Source: Taiwanofungus camphoratus
Lineage: Eukaryota; Basidiomycota; Agaricomycetes; Polyporales; Taiwanofungaceae
DNA: 64,000 nucleotides
Direction: 5' to 3'
Assembly: GCA_003999685.1 (NCBI GenBank)
Contig: CP021230.1
Span: 1,116,001-1,180,000 of the forward strand
Made by a program: the position numbers and the translations under genes. Positions 1 through 11,502 of the stretch are shown one piece after another (the stretch's first letter is position 1; each line of letters starts with the position of its first letter). Below the pieces are notes generated by a model that was not told where the DNA came from, did no database searches, and was given only the letters and a program-made list of their open reading frames with translations.

Positions 1-163
1 CATACATAAAATAGACTAAGACGAAACCTGTGGCTGTAGTGTTATTGAGTGCATCGAGTGGCGCGTCGAAGCTGATCAAGCAATATTGGGGTGGCATGAC
101 CAGTCACGTGCAAAGACATTTGAGTGGCAACTGCATGTGGTGTATTGTGCATAGAGAGAACGG
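1..163 (-). mobile_element. A-family LTR remnant (outermost layer, left part)
   Basis: The sequence is the reverse complement of the middle of the A-type LTR, as seen by comparison with 9925-10903 and 62090-62230. The LTR runs off the window start and resumes at 11290-11470 after the C LTR that interrupts it. It is CpG-poor relative to element A, so it is older. Confidence 0.8.
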
Positions 164-1347
164 TGATAGGTCCAGTACAACTCCATGCTCTGAATTTGCG
201 TATTTTTGATCTTCCACCCCTTTCTCAGAATCTACTGCTGAGTTTTGAAAGTCCGAATGTTGTAACAAGGACTGAGAGCTCTATTCCTTCACTAGGGAGT
301 GTCCTAACTTGGCAGGCAGATGTGCTACATGTGTCTACTCATGCCTTGGCAATCCGGCCTTTCTATTCAGGAAGAACAATGGGATTCTGATGATAGAAGG
401 TCTGCCTGACACTCTGGAAGTCCTGTTGAAGAGAAGTGGTCCCTCACGCTCTAGAATGCATGCCAGCAGCCTCCCCTAGCATCCTCCTGACCTCTGATGA
501 GTCTGGGCCATTGGTTGAGATCAACTGAGAAAAGATACTTCAGTTTTCAGTCTTTGGTCCTCGGTTCTGATTCTCGGTCCCTCAGTCTGGAGTCTCGGCC
601 TCTTGTTCATGATGTCCATATGATCCCTTGGTATGGCCTAGACCCTTTATGCATCGGCTTGATGGTTCAGCACTCCTAGGTCCCTGTTCCTCTCAAGGTC
701 TGGTTAGATAGCCCATCTTCCATATGATGATCTCTAGATAAGCATCCCTCACCCTGTGCCATTCCCCAGTAACCTTTCTACTGCATTCAGAGTCCCTGTT
801 TCATGTCCTACTTCAGTTTAGTTCCCCATATGGTACGCTGATCGGATTCTAGATTTTACGATTTTCAGTTTGTTTTTGGTTTCTTTGGTTTTATTTTGCA
901 TAAGATACTTTGACACCACGGACCCCTTATGTAGTCTCCTGTATCTACCAGATGGGAGAGAAGATACGTGCTCCTGTCTTGTCTCACAGAATCTACAGAC
1001 TTGTCCCCCAGAGTTCAGATTAGGGCTTCCCCTGCTCTAAGGCTTCCCTACAGTCTGACAAGGTTTCCCTCCATTGTATCTACGCATTTCATCAGCCAGC
1101 AGTCCTATTATATCGTATATCACAGCAGTTCTACGTCCTCTACATCCTACATTCCCAAAGTTGGAGTAACTTCGGTCTGAGTAACCAGCCCCCCTCCTTC
1201 TCCTCATCCGGCATGCCTTTGCCCTCATTATACCCCGTAGGCACGTGTTGTGTACAGTTCAGTCTATCAGTTATTGGCTACGCCAGCTCTACGTCCCATT
1301 CCTATGCCAGCAGCCCTCAGCAGTATCCCCTCTCCTGATTACATCGG

Positions 1348-2326
1348 TGATAGGCGCCAGGCCCTTCTAGGCCCCGCGGAGCACCCTCACTCGACCCTAG
1401 GACCTTAGTCATGGCTTCGACGCCACTCGATGTGTCCGATACAGCCCGAAAAGCCACCGCAGGACTCTCTGATAGCCTCAAATCACGCCACCGCCACTCT
1501 GCCAGTTCCGGTCCGATGTTCCGGTGTACCAGTCCCTCTACGCACGATACGCCACACGCAGTTGCCACTCAATGTCCTCACACGTGACCGGTCTCGCCAC
1601 TCCGATATTGCTCGATTTGCTACGACGCGCCACTTGATGTACTCGATAATGCTACGGCCCCAGGTCTTGTCTTAGTATATTTCATGTATGTTCCTTTGTT
1701 TCAGCCTTTCTAGTGACGACAAGTAGCCACTCCCTCTACAGGCCACTCCATAGTTCGTAGTACGCAAGTAGTTAGGATGCCACTCGTACTATGCCACTCC
1801 CGATGCACCTTACATTATAGTACAGTAGTATAAACGCGATGTATGGTGTCTCGGAACAACAGAGAAGTTTTCCCCCATCCTACAGAGCTCAAGAAGAGCA
1901 CCTTCGATTTAGTCACCTACTGCGTCCTACTGCGTCCTTCCGTCTTCGATTACGTTCGAAGAGTTGCGTCTACTATCCGCCTTCTACAGTATTCTGAAGG
2001 GTTGTGTCTCGTCCGTCTTTGACATCCGTCGAAAAAGTTGCGTTCAGTCTTATGTCCGCCTTCGAGCCACATCGAAGGGTTGCGCTAGCATCTCTCTCTA
2101 ACCCAACCTCTCCCTAGTATAGTACAGCATAGTAGCGCATCGAAGCTACGTCGAGCAGTCGTGACACATGTAGAAGGTCGTCGAAGACCTTCGTAGACGT
2201 CTCTCGATCCATTTGAGATCGGGAACTTTTTGCTGCTGACTCTCCCCTCCACACTAACTAGTTCTATAGCCTTCCAGCTTCTCTAGGTCATACCCAGTAG
2301 GGGTTGGAGTGCTATAGTGCGCATCA
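1348..2326 (+). repeat. 5' LTR of element A
   Basis: 979 bp, bounded by TGAT and ATCA, the same length as the 3' copy at 9925-10903. Differences between the two copies are all transitions where I compared them. Confidence 0.92.
1829..1834 (+). promoter_or_regulatory. Candidate TATA box of the A LTR
   Basis: TATAAA lies about half-way into the LTR and is kept in the 3' LTR (10406-10411) and in several other A LTRs. It is the likely core promoter of the element transcript. Position and conservation are the only evidence. Confidence 0.45.
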
Positions 2327-2330
2327 TTTC

Positions 2331-2348
2331 TGGAGCCCACCGCAAGGG
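2331..2348 (+). other. Candidate primer binding site of element A
   Basis: Four bases after the 5' LTR the sequence starts TGGAGCCCACC, in the position and with the TGG start expected of a tRNA-primed minus-strand priming site. I did not identify the tRNA. Confidence 0.35.
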
Positions 2349-2380
2349 GATTTCAGGCAAGGAATCCGCCGCTTTCAGAT

Positions 2381-4304
2381 TTGCCGAAGACGTCTCCAGT
2401 ATTCACCCGCTCACAAGCGCGTGAGGCTGCCAGTCGTAGTGCAAGCGAAAACCTCGACAACAGTTCTACCACCCTTTCCACAACTCCTGACACCTTCGAG
2501 GAAGAAGACCTCGTAGATCATGAGCTAGAGTTTCCTTCAACCTTCGACGAACGTACTTCGTCTCCCGAGCTTCTAGGGCTATCGACGCCAGAAGTCAACC
2601 TCTCATCCCCCGATCCCTATGAACAGTCCGGTTCATCGCCTGAGCCAGAGGACCCAGTAGAATCAACATCGCATACCGCTATCCCCACTACTACGACTCT
2701 ACCCTTGTCCCAGCAGACCGTTACTCCGTACATTCTTCCCAGTTCTTCGAATCACCCCACACCAGCCACCGTCAATCCCTCTAAACCTACAATAAATCAG
2801 AACGCGGCACCTACGCCATTTATGCCCCCTCGAGGCCATTCGACAGCCCCCATCTTCAACCCGACAGAAGTCCGATCGCTTTGACGTTACTTTCAGGACA
2901 TCAAAGTCTTATTCACCCAGTGCAGAATAGTCGATGACGCAGAAAAGAAGTCATGGGCCATTCGTTACCCCTCGATCGACGTCGCAGACCTATGGGAAAC
3001 CCTCGAATCCTTTTCCGATCAGACCAAGACATACGCACAGTGGAAAGCCGATGTCCTAGCACTCTACCCAGGTACCGATGACACCAGGAAATGGTCCCTT
3101 GCAGACATGGACCAGTTGATTGGGGAGCGCACACGCATTGGAATCCACAGTGCTGCAGACCACAGAAGTTTCTGATACGACCCCCATCTCACGCAGTACC
3201 AACAATCCAGCGCCTGACACAGTCAAGTCAGCCGCTCCTACCGCAGTCCCAGTCCCAGCAACCCCAGCTAAACCTTCGACGAGTACCTCTGCACCTTCGA
3301 CGATCCCCGCAGCTATAGTTCCCCTGCTGTCCGTACCCTCGACACAGCCCGCTACTGTATCTACTCCATCAGCGCCCCCAGTCCATCCCTTTGCAAATGC
3401 TCGAGACGCGACCTACGCTCCGCCGAACCTTCGAAACTTCGCTACGCCACCTAAGCCTTCGAACGACAAGGGCAAGGACCCAGCTTACAAGACCATAGTT
3501 CCCATCCATCAGCCCAAGCTAGCCAACGACATCTTCGCGTGCTCAATGAGAGCTCCTCTCATCACGCTGACACCAGAAGAACTCCTTTCGATCTCGCCCG
3601 ACGTACGCAATAGGTATCGAGAAGCAGTTACACCCAAGCGAGTATCAGCGGAACCCGTCAATGCGGCACACATCGTAGAGATTACCGACGAAGATGAAGC
3701 AAAAGAGGTACACCAGCTATCTTGCTCAGGTGCAGCACTACAGCCAGGAGCTACTATCGTCCCCGATCCCTACGAAACTTATCTCAAGCACGTCCCATAT
3801 GGCGAACATCCCGCCGATCTCACGGTTGCCCGCGACTCGAACGCTATCCGTTCGATCTACGCGCTCGTCGACAATAAAGAGCAGATCGAATGCATCGTAG
3901 ATCCAGGCTCACAAATCGTAGCAATGTCGGAGGAAGTCTGTTTAGGCCTGAAGCTTCTCTTCGACCCTACGATACAGTTAAACATGCAGTCCGCCAACGG
4001 TGAAGTAGACCAATCTCTAGGGCTTGTACGCAACGTACCCTTCCAAATTGGTGAGGTAGTGTTATATCTTCAGGCTCACGTCATTCGAAACGCAGCATAC
4101 GACATTCTTCTCGGACGACCCTTCGACGTCCTTACGCAAAGCATCGTAAAGAACTTCGCGAACGAAGAACAAACCATCACGATAGTATGTCCCAACTCCG
4201 GTGAAACCCTCACAATTCCTACGTATCCACGCGGAAAACCACGCTTTCGACCACAACATCATAGAAGCTGTCCGCATGCGGGTTTTCACGCTTCAAGGAT
4301 TTGA
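2381..4304 (+). pseudogene. Element A gag with aspartic protease, broken and internally deleted
   Basis: This is the structural polyprotein of element A. An ATG at 2381 opens a Ser/Thr/Pro-rich leader, then a capsid-like stretch (about 2850-3165: RYFQDIKVLF and LYPGTDDTRKW, compare the related gag at 41300). A TGA at 2882-2884 replaces what is probably CGA. Near 3165 the frame changes and the rest of the capsid and any CCHC knuckle are missing, so a deletion is likely. From 3120 to 4304 the reading frame is open and contains the protease, with the active-site motif IVDPGSQIV near 3895; D-P-G replaces the usual D-S/T-G. The stop at 4302-4304 overlaps the start of pol, which lies in the -1 frame. 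The element cannot make a normal Gag. Confidence 0.75.
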
Positions 4305-7300
4305 TACCCCATTGTCAAGGAGAAGCAGCCCTAGTCATCGACTACGATGGGGCAAAGCCAAGTATTTCTTTCGTCGCTCCAATAAATTCTTCGATCTCCG
4401 GCGCAGTCCAGTCTCTTTATCTCTCTGCTTGTTCTTCAGTCTCCTCACATTTGCAGTCTCTCTATACCGCAGACACAAAAGCATCCAGTATGGCCACATC
4501 GAACGCTTCGACGTGGGCTTCGACACTTCTATTTTCAGCCCCTTTTGCTTCGCTTCCTAATCCGTCCTCTTCGAACTCTTCGAATCACGCTTCGACCTCT
4601 CAGCTTCTTAATTCCATTCATCCGACATCTTCTACGTCGACTCACGAAACCTACGCAGCTACTAAGAAGAAGTACAAGCCAGTCGTACTCAAGACTCGTC
4701 CCGTTCTAGGAGCGGTCCCCAAGCAGTTTCGAATAATTCGAGATATCAAGGGCGACCCCCTATCCATTATGCCAGTACTCTCAGCTGACCCCCCACCCTT
4801 CGAACCTACTGGCCGTTATACGCGTGAACGCTTCAAAATTACGGAGAAGCTTCACGACGGCACCTTCCTGCTCCCCAACGAGCGTCGAGTTCTCCATCAC
4901 TTCATGTGCTTGCACAACGAAGCCTTCGCATGGACCGACGAAGAAAGGGGATGCTTCAAACCAGAGTACTTCCCTCCCGTAGATTTCCCCATCATACCAC
5001 ATACGCCCTGAGTGCAGAAAAATATTCCAATTCCACCTGGGATCTACAATCAAGTCTGCGCAATAATCAAGTGAAAGATCGATGCAGGTGTCTACGAGCC
5101 TTCGAACTCGTCGTACCAATCGTGTTGATTCTGCGTAGTAAAGAAGGACGGGAAATCTCTTCGACTCATACACTCCCTCGAGCCCCTTAACGCAGTTACT
5201 ATACAGCACTCCGGCATACCACCAATGCCAGAATATCTCACAGAACAGTTTGGAGAAAGACCGTGCAGCGGCATGCTCGACCTCTACGTAGGCTACGACG
5301 AACGACTCATCGCGGAGTCTTCAAGAGACCTTACGACGTTCCAAACTCCCTACGGTGCCATGCGACTCGTCACCCTTCCGATGGGTTGGACGAACTCAGT
5401 CCCTATATTTCACGATGACGTCACGCACATTCTACAACCTGAAATCCCGCACTCTACAGTCCCCTACATCGACGACGTTCCAGTCAAAGGCCCTGCATCT
5501 GACTACAACGATGAGCGGCTGCCTTCGAACCATGGGATTCGAAGATTCGTATGGGAACACTTCGAAAACTTGAATCGAATCGTTACTCGAATGCGCTACG
5601 CAGGAGGAACCTTCTCCGGCGTAAAGAGTGTTCTAATCTCGCGCGAAATCATGGTCATAGGACACCGGTGTACTCCTGAAGGACGGTTGCCCGACGACTC
5701 TCGAGTCTCAGCAATACGCAACTGGGGCCCCTGCGCTACGCTCTCTGATGTTCGAGCATTTCTAGGAACTATCGGAGTTGTTCGAATCTTCATACGCAAC
5801 TTCGCCCATCGTGCCGATGCCCTCGTACGCCTTACGAGGAAGGACGTAGAGTTCGAATTCGGTCCTGAGCAAATCATAGCACAAGAAGACCTCAAGGACA
5901 CTCTACTCTCCTCCCCCGCACTACGAGCTATCAACTACAATTCCCCGTCTCCCGTAATCCTCGCAGTCGACACTTCATTCATTGCAGTTGGGTACCACCT
6001 TTGTCAGTGCGACGAAGCCAACACTCGAATCCGCTACTACAACCGCTTTGGCTCTATCACGCTGAACGATCGCGAGCGAAGGTTCTCTCAACCTAAACTC
6101 GAGATCTACGGTCTATTCCGCGCCCTTCGATCCCTTCGACTTTACCTTATCGGCGTTCAAAACCTTATCATAGAAGTCGATGCTCGCTACATCAAAGGCA
6201 TGCTCAAGAACCCAGATATCGCCCCCAGCGCAAGCATCAACCGCTGGATAGTAGCCATCCTCACATTCCACTTCACGATAGTACATGTTCCCAGTACAAT
6301 GCATGGCCCCGATGGTCTCTCTCGACGTACACCACAGCCAGGCGACGCGGTCATAGAAGAAATCGATGAAGACTTCGACGACTGGATTGATCACATGCAC
6401 TCCTTTGTACATCAGATACTACCTCCCCCTCATGCCCCTACGATGTCCGTTCTAACCAACGCAGAAGCCGAGGACGGCTCCAATTTCAAAAAGGAGGAAG
6501 ATAGCTACAAAATCGTCCCACGTTCAGAGCAAGCGCAGCTCGCAGATGCAAGACTCGATGAGGTCCTCGAGTTTCATCGAATGCTTTCGAAGCCAGAAGG
6601 CATTTCGGACAGTGAATACGAAGGGTTTCTCAAGTACTGCGTGCTGTTCTTCCTGGATAACGACACTCTATGATGAAAAGACAACCACGGCGCGCACAAG
6701 TTGGTCGTCAAGCCTGGCGATCGCCTTCGAATCCTTCGAGAATGTCACAACCGCACCGCTCATCGGGGCATCTACACAACAAAAGTCTTCGTCAACGAAC
6801 GATTTTGGTGGCCGTTCCACTACGCAGATATTGCATGGTTCGTTCGAACGTGCCATCTATGCCAGTCTCGTCAAGTTCAGCAAATCCTTATTCCCCCTAC
6901 TGTCGTAATGCCCGCCCCTATCTTCGCAAAGATACATATCGATATGATGCATATGCCCGCATCAGATGGATACAAATACCTCGTACAAGGAAGATGCTCT
7001 CTCACGACGTACCCGGAGTTTCGAATGCTTTGAAAAGAAACAGCGTCAGCGCTCGCTGACTGGATCTTCGAAGACATCCTCTGTCGATGGGGCGCACTCA
7101 GTGAGATCGTTACGGACAATGGTGCAGCGTTTATCAAAGCGGCAGACTATCTGTCGAAGAAATACCACATCAACCACATTCGAATCAGCGGCTACAACTC
7201 TAGAGCGAACAGACTCGTCGAACGACCGCACTTCAGCACGAGACAAGCCTTGTTCAAAACCACCGACGGAGACGAGAAGAAGTGGTCTCGCGTGGCGTAC

Positions 7301-7918
7301 TTCGTATTCTGGTCCGAACATATTACGACTCGACGACGCATGGGTTGCTCACCGTACTTTGCGGTAACGGGCACCCACCCCCTCATCCCTCTCGACATTG
7401 TAGAAGCCACGTACCTTCAGCCCCCTCCCACTTCAATTCTTTCTACGACAGATCTCATCACACGTAGAGCAATCGCGCTCCAGAAGCGCGTAGAGCAAGT
7501 AGCTGAACTCAGCTCGAAGGTCTACGAAGCCCGTCGAACAGCAGCACTTCGCTTCGAAAAGGAGCACGAGCACTCGATCAAGGACTTTAATTTCAAACGT
7601 GGAGACTTAGTGCTCGTACAAAACACGAAGATCGAGAAGTCCCTGAATAGCAAGATGCACCCCCGCTACTTAGGCCCCCTCATCGTTGTCTCATGCAACA
7701 AGGGCAGCGCGTACATCATCTGCGAACTGGATGGCACAGTCCTCGATCGGCCCATCGCAGCATTTCGAGTCATCCCCTACTTCGCTCGACAATCCATCCC
7801 TATCCCGGACAACCTAGAAGACATCTCAACTGAGCGTCTTCGAGAACTTGAACAATCCAATTCGCTCGGCGACGACGACGATGACATTGTCGAAGACGTC
7901 GAAGAAAGCGAGCAGTAG
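4301..7918 (+). pseudogene. Element A pol (RT, RNase H, integrase) with six in-frame TGA stops
   Basis: A single reading frame of 1,205 codons, with no frameshift, holds the reverse transcriptase (palm motif YIDDVPVKG near 5463), RNase H (AVDTSF near 5965; VEVDARYIKG near 6174), the integrase zinc finger (H-H-C-C near 6740-6870) and the DDE core (HIDMMHMP near 6935, VTDNGAAF near 7112, LVERPHF near 7215). The tail ends in an acidic run without a chromodomain. Stops at 5009, 5072, 5126, 6671, 6674 and 7031 are all TGA and sit where CGA (Arg) or TGG (Trp) is expected, so single transitions explain them. The catalytic glutamate is kept, but the preceding NGLVE motif reads NRLVE, again a G-to-A change. 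Pol is inactive in this copy. Confidence 0.88.
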
Positions 7919-8312
7919 AAGCCCCTGTCTCTTTACTTATACTACTACAATGCGTACTTTCAACGGTCTCGTTTCTCTTACTATATGCTTGATTTCACCT
8001 CTCTTTCTATTTGATCTAGCGTCATTTTTACCTGTACCATACACGATTCAACTCGACTAAGTCGCGATATCGCTTCGACGTTCTACGAACATTTCGATTT
8101 GAACGTTGCGCGAAGGCTCACATTCTACGAGTCCTCCTAGGCAGTGATGACAAACTGAGCCTACCAACACTACCATTTTTCTTACCAAGTCCTTCGATAT
8201 GTTCTTCTTCTTCGAATGCTTCTATTTCCTTCTAACACGCATTTCACAATTGGGACAAAGAATGTTTAAATTTTCTATAGTACAAAGACCATGACCCGCC
8301 ACAAGACAACGA
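7919..8312. other. Spacer between element A pol and the antisense gene
   Basis: 394 bp where two converging genes end (pol on plus, the antisense gene on minus). It is T-rich on the plus strand. I see no ORF of note, no RNA gene and no repeat in it. It should hold the 3' end and terminator signals of the antisense gene, but none stood out. Confidence 0.5.
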
Positions 8313-9685
8313 CTACTCCTCATTGCCCGACTCAGCACCCACAGCGAAGCTGCCACCCGCAATCGCCTCCTGTTCCATGCGAATCAGCTCCAGGTCGAGG
8401 TCATGGAGCATGGCGTGGCGAAATGCAATGTTCGCGCGCTCCGCCCGAATCATGCAGATGGCGGTGCGCGACTGCTCGTCGAGGTCGAGCGAGTCCAGGT
8501 CGTCCTGCTCGAGGCCCAGGCGACTACCGCCATCCAGGGGAACCTTGATAGCGGGGCGAGGCGGCTGGGCCACTCGACGGCGCTTCGATCTGCTGGCCTC
8601 TCCCGTTGAAGGTCCAGGCGAAGGAGGGGGGGCTGCAGAAAAAGACAAGTCAGGGACAAACGCAAAAAAGAAGAAGAAGACTCACCCTGCTTCTTTGCAC
8701 CACCACGAGTCTTCTTTGTACGACCCAAGACCGAGACCCCGCCGAAATAGCAGCCCTGCGCTGCCTGGATGCACCGCTCACACGCAGTGGTGCCCTCCGC
8801 CCAGACACACTTGATGGTCTGAATGCGGATTCGACATTGATCGCACTACAAAGAAGTATTAGCTCAGGAGAATAGCTGAAGAAACAAATCACATACCTTT
8901 TCCCCCGCCTGCTGCTTCATCCGCGCGACTTGTGCCCAGTCAGTCTCGGGCGCCGTCGAGCCGTCGCGGTCGCTCTTCGACGCCTTCTACAAACCGGTCA
9001 GTAATCGAATAGGAGGGCAAGACTCCGTAATGTACCGCTGCAGCGTCACCCTCATCATCCCGAGCCCGTTTCTTTCCCTTCGAAGGGGCAGCGGCCCCTT
9101 CGACGTGCTCCCCAGTACCCTCCACCATCCTAAACACGTCAGCATTGGCCAACTGCGTGGCCTCCTCCGCCTCTCGTTGAAGGGCAGCCTCCTCCTCCTC
9201 ACACTTCCGAGCCACACGCGCGGCTTCTTCTTGACGGCGTTCTTCTTCGACATGACGAGCCTCAGCCGCAGCAGCACGGAGGTGCGCCTCTTCTTCGTGA
9301 CGCCTCTCCTCTTCAACGCGATGAGCAGTGACGGTGTCGATCGCAGTGGCCAGGGCCGGCCATTCATCGTGGACCCACATGGCCCACGACTCGGCGGCAA
9401 TCTCGGCGAGCTCGCCAACCAGCGTCGCCACATGCTCATCCACCTCCGCGTCCTCAACGGGCCCCTGCGCCTTGCAATACGTACTCTACGACAGAGGTAG
9501 TTAGCAAATAGGAAAGGACGAGCTGATAAGAGACGTACCAGCAAATCCGCAATGTCCTGCGCCCAAGCTTCGACCTCCTCAGGGACGGTGTCGGCACAGG
9601 GTGTATCGAGCACCGCGATCAGACGGTCTCGAGCGCGCTGAACGCGCGAAGCGACGACAGCGGGGGTAGCGGAATGAGAAGGCAT
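8313..9685 (-). CDS. Antisense five-exon gene inside element A: coiled-coil protein with a six-cysteine cluster
   Basis: My gene model has exons 9685-9539, 9485-9036, 8986-8897, 8845-8686 and 8632-8313, joined across four GT-AG introns of 53, 49, 51 and 53 bp. It gives 1,167 nt, 388 residues plus stop, with no internal stop. Residues about 103-163 are a Glu/Arg/Ala-rich coiled coil; residues 185-191 (KGKKRAR) look like a nuclear signal; residues 230-261 hold six cysteines spaced CX2CX8CX8CX2CX6C, similar to but looser in its first half than the fungal Zn2-Cys6 cluster (CX2CX6C in each half). A Lys/Arg-rich stretch follows (270-282) and the C-terminus is acidic. It could be a DNA-binding or protein-interaction factor; function is unknown to me. 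It lies antisense between pol and the 3' LTR and is intact although gag and pol are dead. It may be a captured host gene or a long-standing accessory gene of this clade. Confidence 0.72.
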
Positions 9686-9910
9686 TGTAAGGTAGAGGAG
9701 GCCAATGTAGAAGAGGGGGAGCGTGTCGAATGTGGAACAACGAGCGAAGAAAAACAGCTAAGTCGCTCCGGCTTAAATCCTCTTCGACGGCACATGATCG
9801 GCACGAGTCACGAGAAGGTCGGAACCGCGCAGGTCCCCATAAAAGCTTCGATCCAGTCACATCCACCAAGCTTCTAGGCGTCACGTGTGGACCGAGGACG
9901 GTCCAAATTC

Positions 9911-9924
9911 CAAAAAGGAGGAGA
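9911..9924 (+). other. Polypurine tract of element A
   Basis: A purine run (AAAAAGGAGGAGA) ends exactly at the first base of the 3' LTR, the expected plus-strand priming site. Confidence 0.75.
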
Positions 9925-10903
9925 TGATAGGCGCCAGGCCCTTCTAGGCCCCGCAAAGTGCCCTCACTCGACCCTAGGACCTTAGTCATGGCTTCGACGC
10001 CACTCGACGTGTCCGATACAGCCCAAAAAGCCACCGTGGGACTTTCTGATAGCCTCGAATCACGCCACCGCCACTCCACCAGTTCCGGTCTGATGTTCCG
10101 GTGTACCGGTCCCTCTACGCACGATACGCCACACGCAGTTGCCACTCAATGTCCTCGTACGTGACCGGTCTCGCCACTCCGATATCGCTCGATTTGCTAC
10201 GACGTGCCACTCGATGTACTCGATAATGCTACGGCCCCAGGTCTTGTCTTAGTATATTTCATGTATGTTCCTTTGTTTCAGCCTTTCTAGTGACGACAAG
10301 TAGCCACTCCCTCTACAGGCCACTCCATAGTTCGTAGTACGCAAGTAGTTAGGATGCCACTCGTACTATGCCACTCCCGATGTGCCTTACATTATAGTAC
10401 AGTAGTATAAACGCGATGTATGGTGTCTCGGAACAACAGAGAAGTTTTCCCCCATCCTACAGAGCTCAAGAAGAGCACCTTCGATTTAGTCACCTACTGC
10501 GTCCTACTGCGTCCTTCCGTCTTCGATTACGTTCGAAGAGTTGCATCTACTATCCACCTTCTACAGTATTCTGAAGGGTTGCGTCTCGTCCGTCTTCGAC
10601 ATCCGTCGAAGAAGTTGCGTTCAGTCTTACGTCCACCTTCGAGCCACATCGAAGGGTTGCGCTAGCATCTCTCTCTAACCCAACCTCTCCCTAGTATAGT
10701 ACAGCATAGTAGCGCATCGAAGCTACGTCGAGCAGTCGTGACACATGTAGAAGGTCGTCGAAGACCTTTGTAGACGTCTCTCGATCCATTTGAGATCGGG
10801 AACTCTTTGCTGCTGACTCTCCCCTCCACACTAACTAGTTCTATAGCCTTCCAGCTTCTCTAGGTCGTACCCAGTAGGGGTTGGAGTGCTATAGTGCGCA
10901 TCA
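9925..10903 (+). repeat. 3' LTR of element A
   Basis: 979 bp, TGAT to ATCA, followed by the TCGG duplication at 10904-10907. TATAAA at 10406-10411 matches the 5' copy. Confidence 0.92.
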
Positions 10904-11289
10904 TCGGTTTTTGGCTTATCCTTCGGTCCTTGATTTACCATCGGTTCGCTATCAGTTTTCTTCAACTCCTTTGCACCTGGCCAGCATCTGACCAGCCTGC
11001 TGCCATTGGATTAGAAGACCACGTTCCTACCTCCTTGAGACTGTCTGCACCTCAGCACAAGATCCTGTCATGCAGGATTCATTGGCCCCTTACTCCTCTG
11101 CACACACTAGACTTTTAGACCCCTGACTGTGGTCTAGGTAGTTTCTCTGTTGTGTCCACTTACTCACCTTTTTCTTTGGTATCTTCCCTAGGTACTGCAC
11201 TGCTTTAGCTCTCTCTACTTATTGGGACGCGTCGGACCTACTCCATAGGTTCATCCCTCTGTTCAGGACTCCCTAGGTCATATCAATGG

Positions 11290-11470
11290 TGCGCCAGAAT
11301 GTCGGACCGGAATTGGTGGAGTGGCTGTGGCGTAATTTGATGCTATCAGAGAGTTTTGCGATGGCTTTTTGAGCTGTATTGGACACGTTGAGTGGCGTCG
11401 AAAACATGACTAAGGTCCTAGGGTCAAGTGAGGGCACTTTGTGGGGCCTAGAAGGGCCTGATGCCTATCA
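11290..11470 (-). mobile_element. A-family LTR remnant (outermost layer, right part)
   Basis: It continues the minus-strand A LTR of 1-163 and ends at GCCTATCA (11470), the reverse of the TGATAGGC start. Positions 11471-11502 are a 32-bp scrap resembling the G LTR interior (the stretch around GTGAAAGGTCATGG, also present near 17480 and 39868). Confidence 0.75.
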
Positions 11471-11502
11471 CCAAGGCCCATCCAATAAGTGAAAGGTCAT
11501 GG

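Larger units (their letters stand above)
1348..10903 (+). mobile_element. Element A: full-length Ty3/Gypsy-type LTR retrotransposon, decayed
   Basis: The 9,556-bp element has two 979-bp LTRs that start TGATAGGCGC and end GTGCGCATCA. TCGG flanks both ends (1344-1347, 10904-10907), a 4-bp target duplication; the inverted C copy at 11880 shows the undisrupted site. The order is LTR, gag with protease, pol (reverse transcriptase, RNase H, integrase), an antisense spliced gene, polypurine tract, LTR. There is no chromodomain. The two LTRs differ by 16 transitions in about the first 240 bp, so insertion is not recent. Gag and pol are broken. Confidence 0.92.
164..11285 (+). mobile_element. C-family LTR #1, split by element A
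   Basis: A solo LTR of about 1,562 bp that starts TGATAGGTCC (164) and ends GTCATATCA (11285). Its two parts are 164-1347 and 10908-11285; element A lies between. The flanks ACGG (160-163) and ATGG (11286-11289) look like a 4-bp target duplication with one C-to-T change. It holds no coding sequence. Other C copies lie at 11503, 13229, 45257 and 51409. Confidence 0.8.

Noticed and set aside
5009-7033. TGA used as a sense codon or recoded, since most pol stops here are TGA
   Set aside because: D and E2 are intact without TGA, the stops sit at CGA or TGG positions, and transitions at these codons yield TGA most readily. Mutation explains the pattern.
8323-9500. Plus-strand open frames of 67-163 codons across 8323-9500
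   Set aside because: They are shadows of the antisense spliced gene, whose splice sites, frame continuity and cysteine cluster fit much better.
164-11285. C repeats as DNA transposons, given no coding interior
   Set aside because: TG...CA ends, size and relation to the A and F LTRs fit solo LTRs; the inverted match at the ends is only about five bases.
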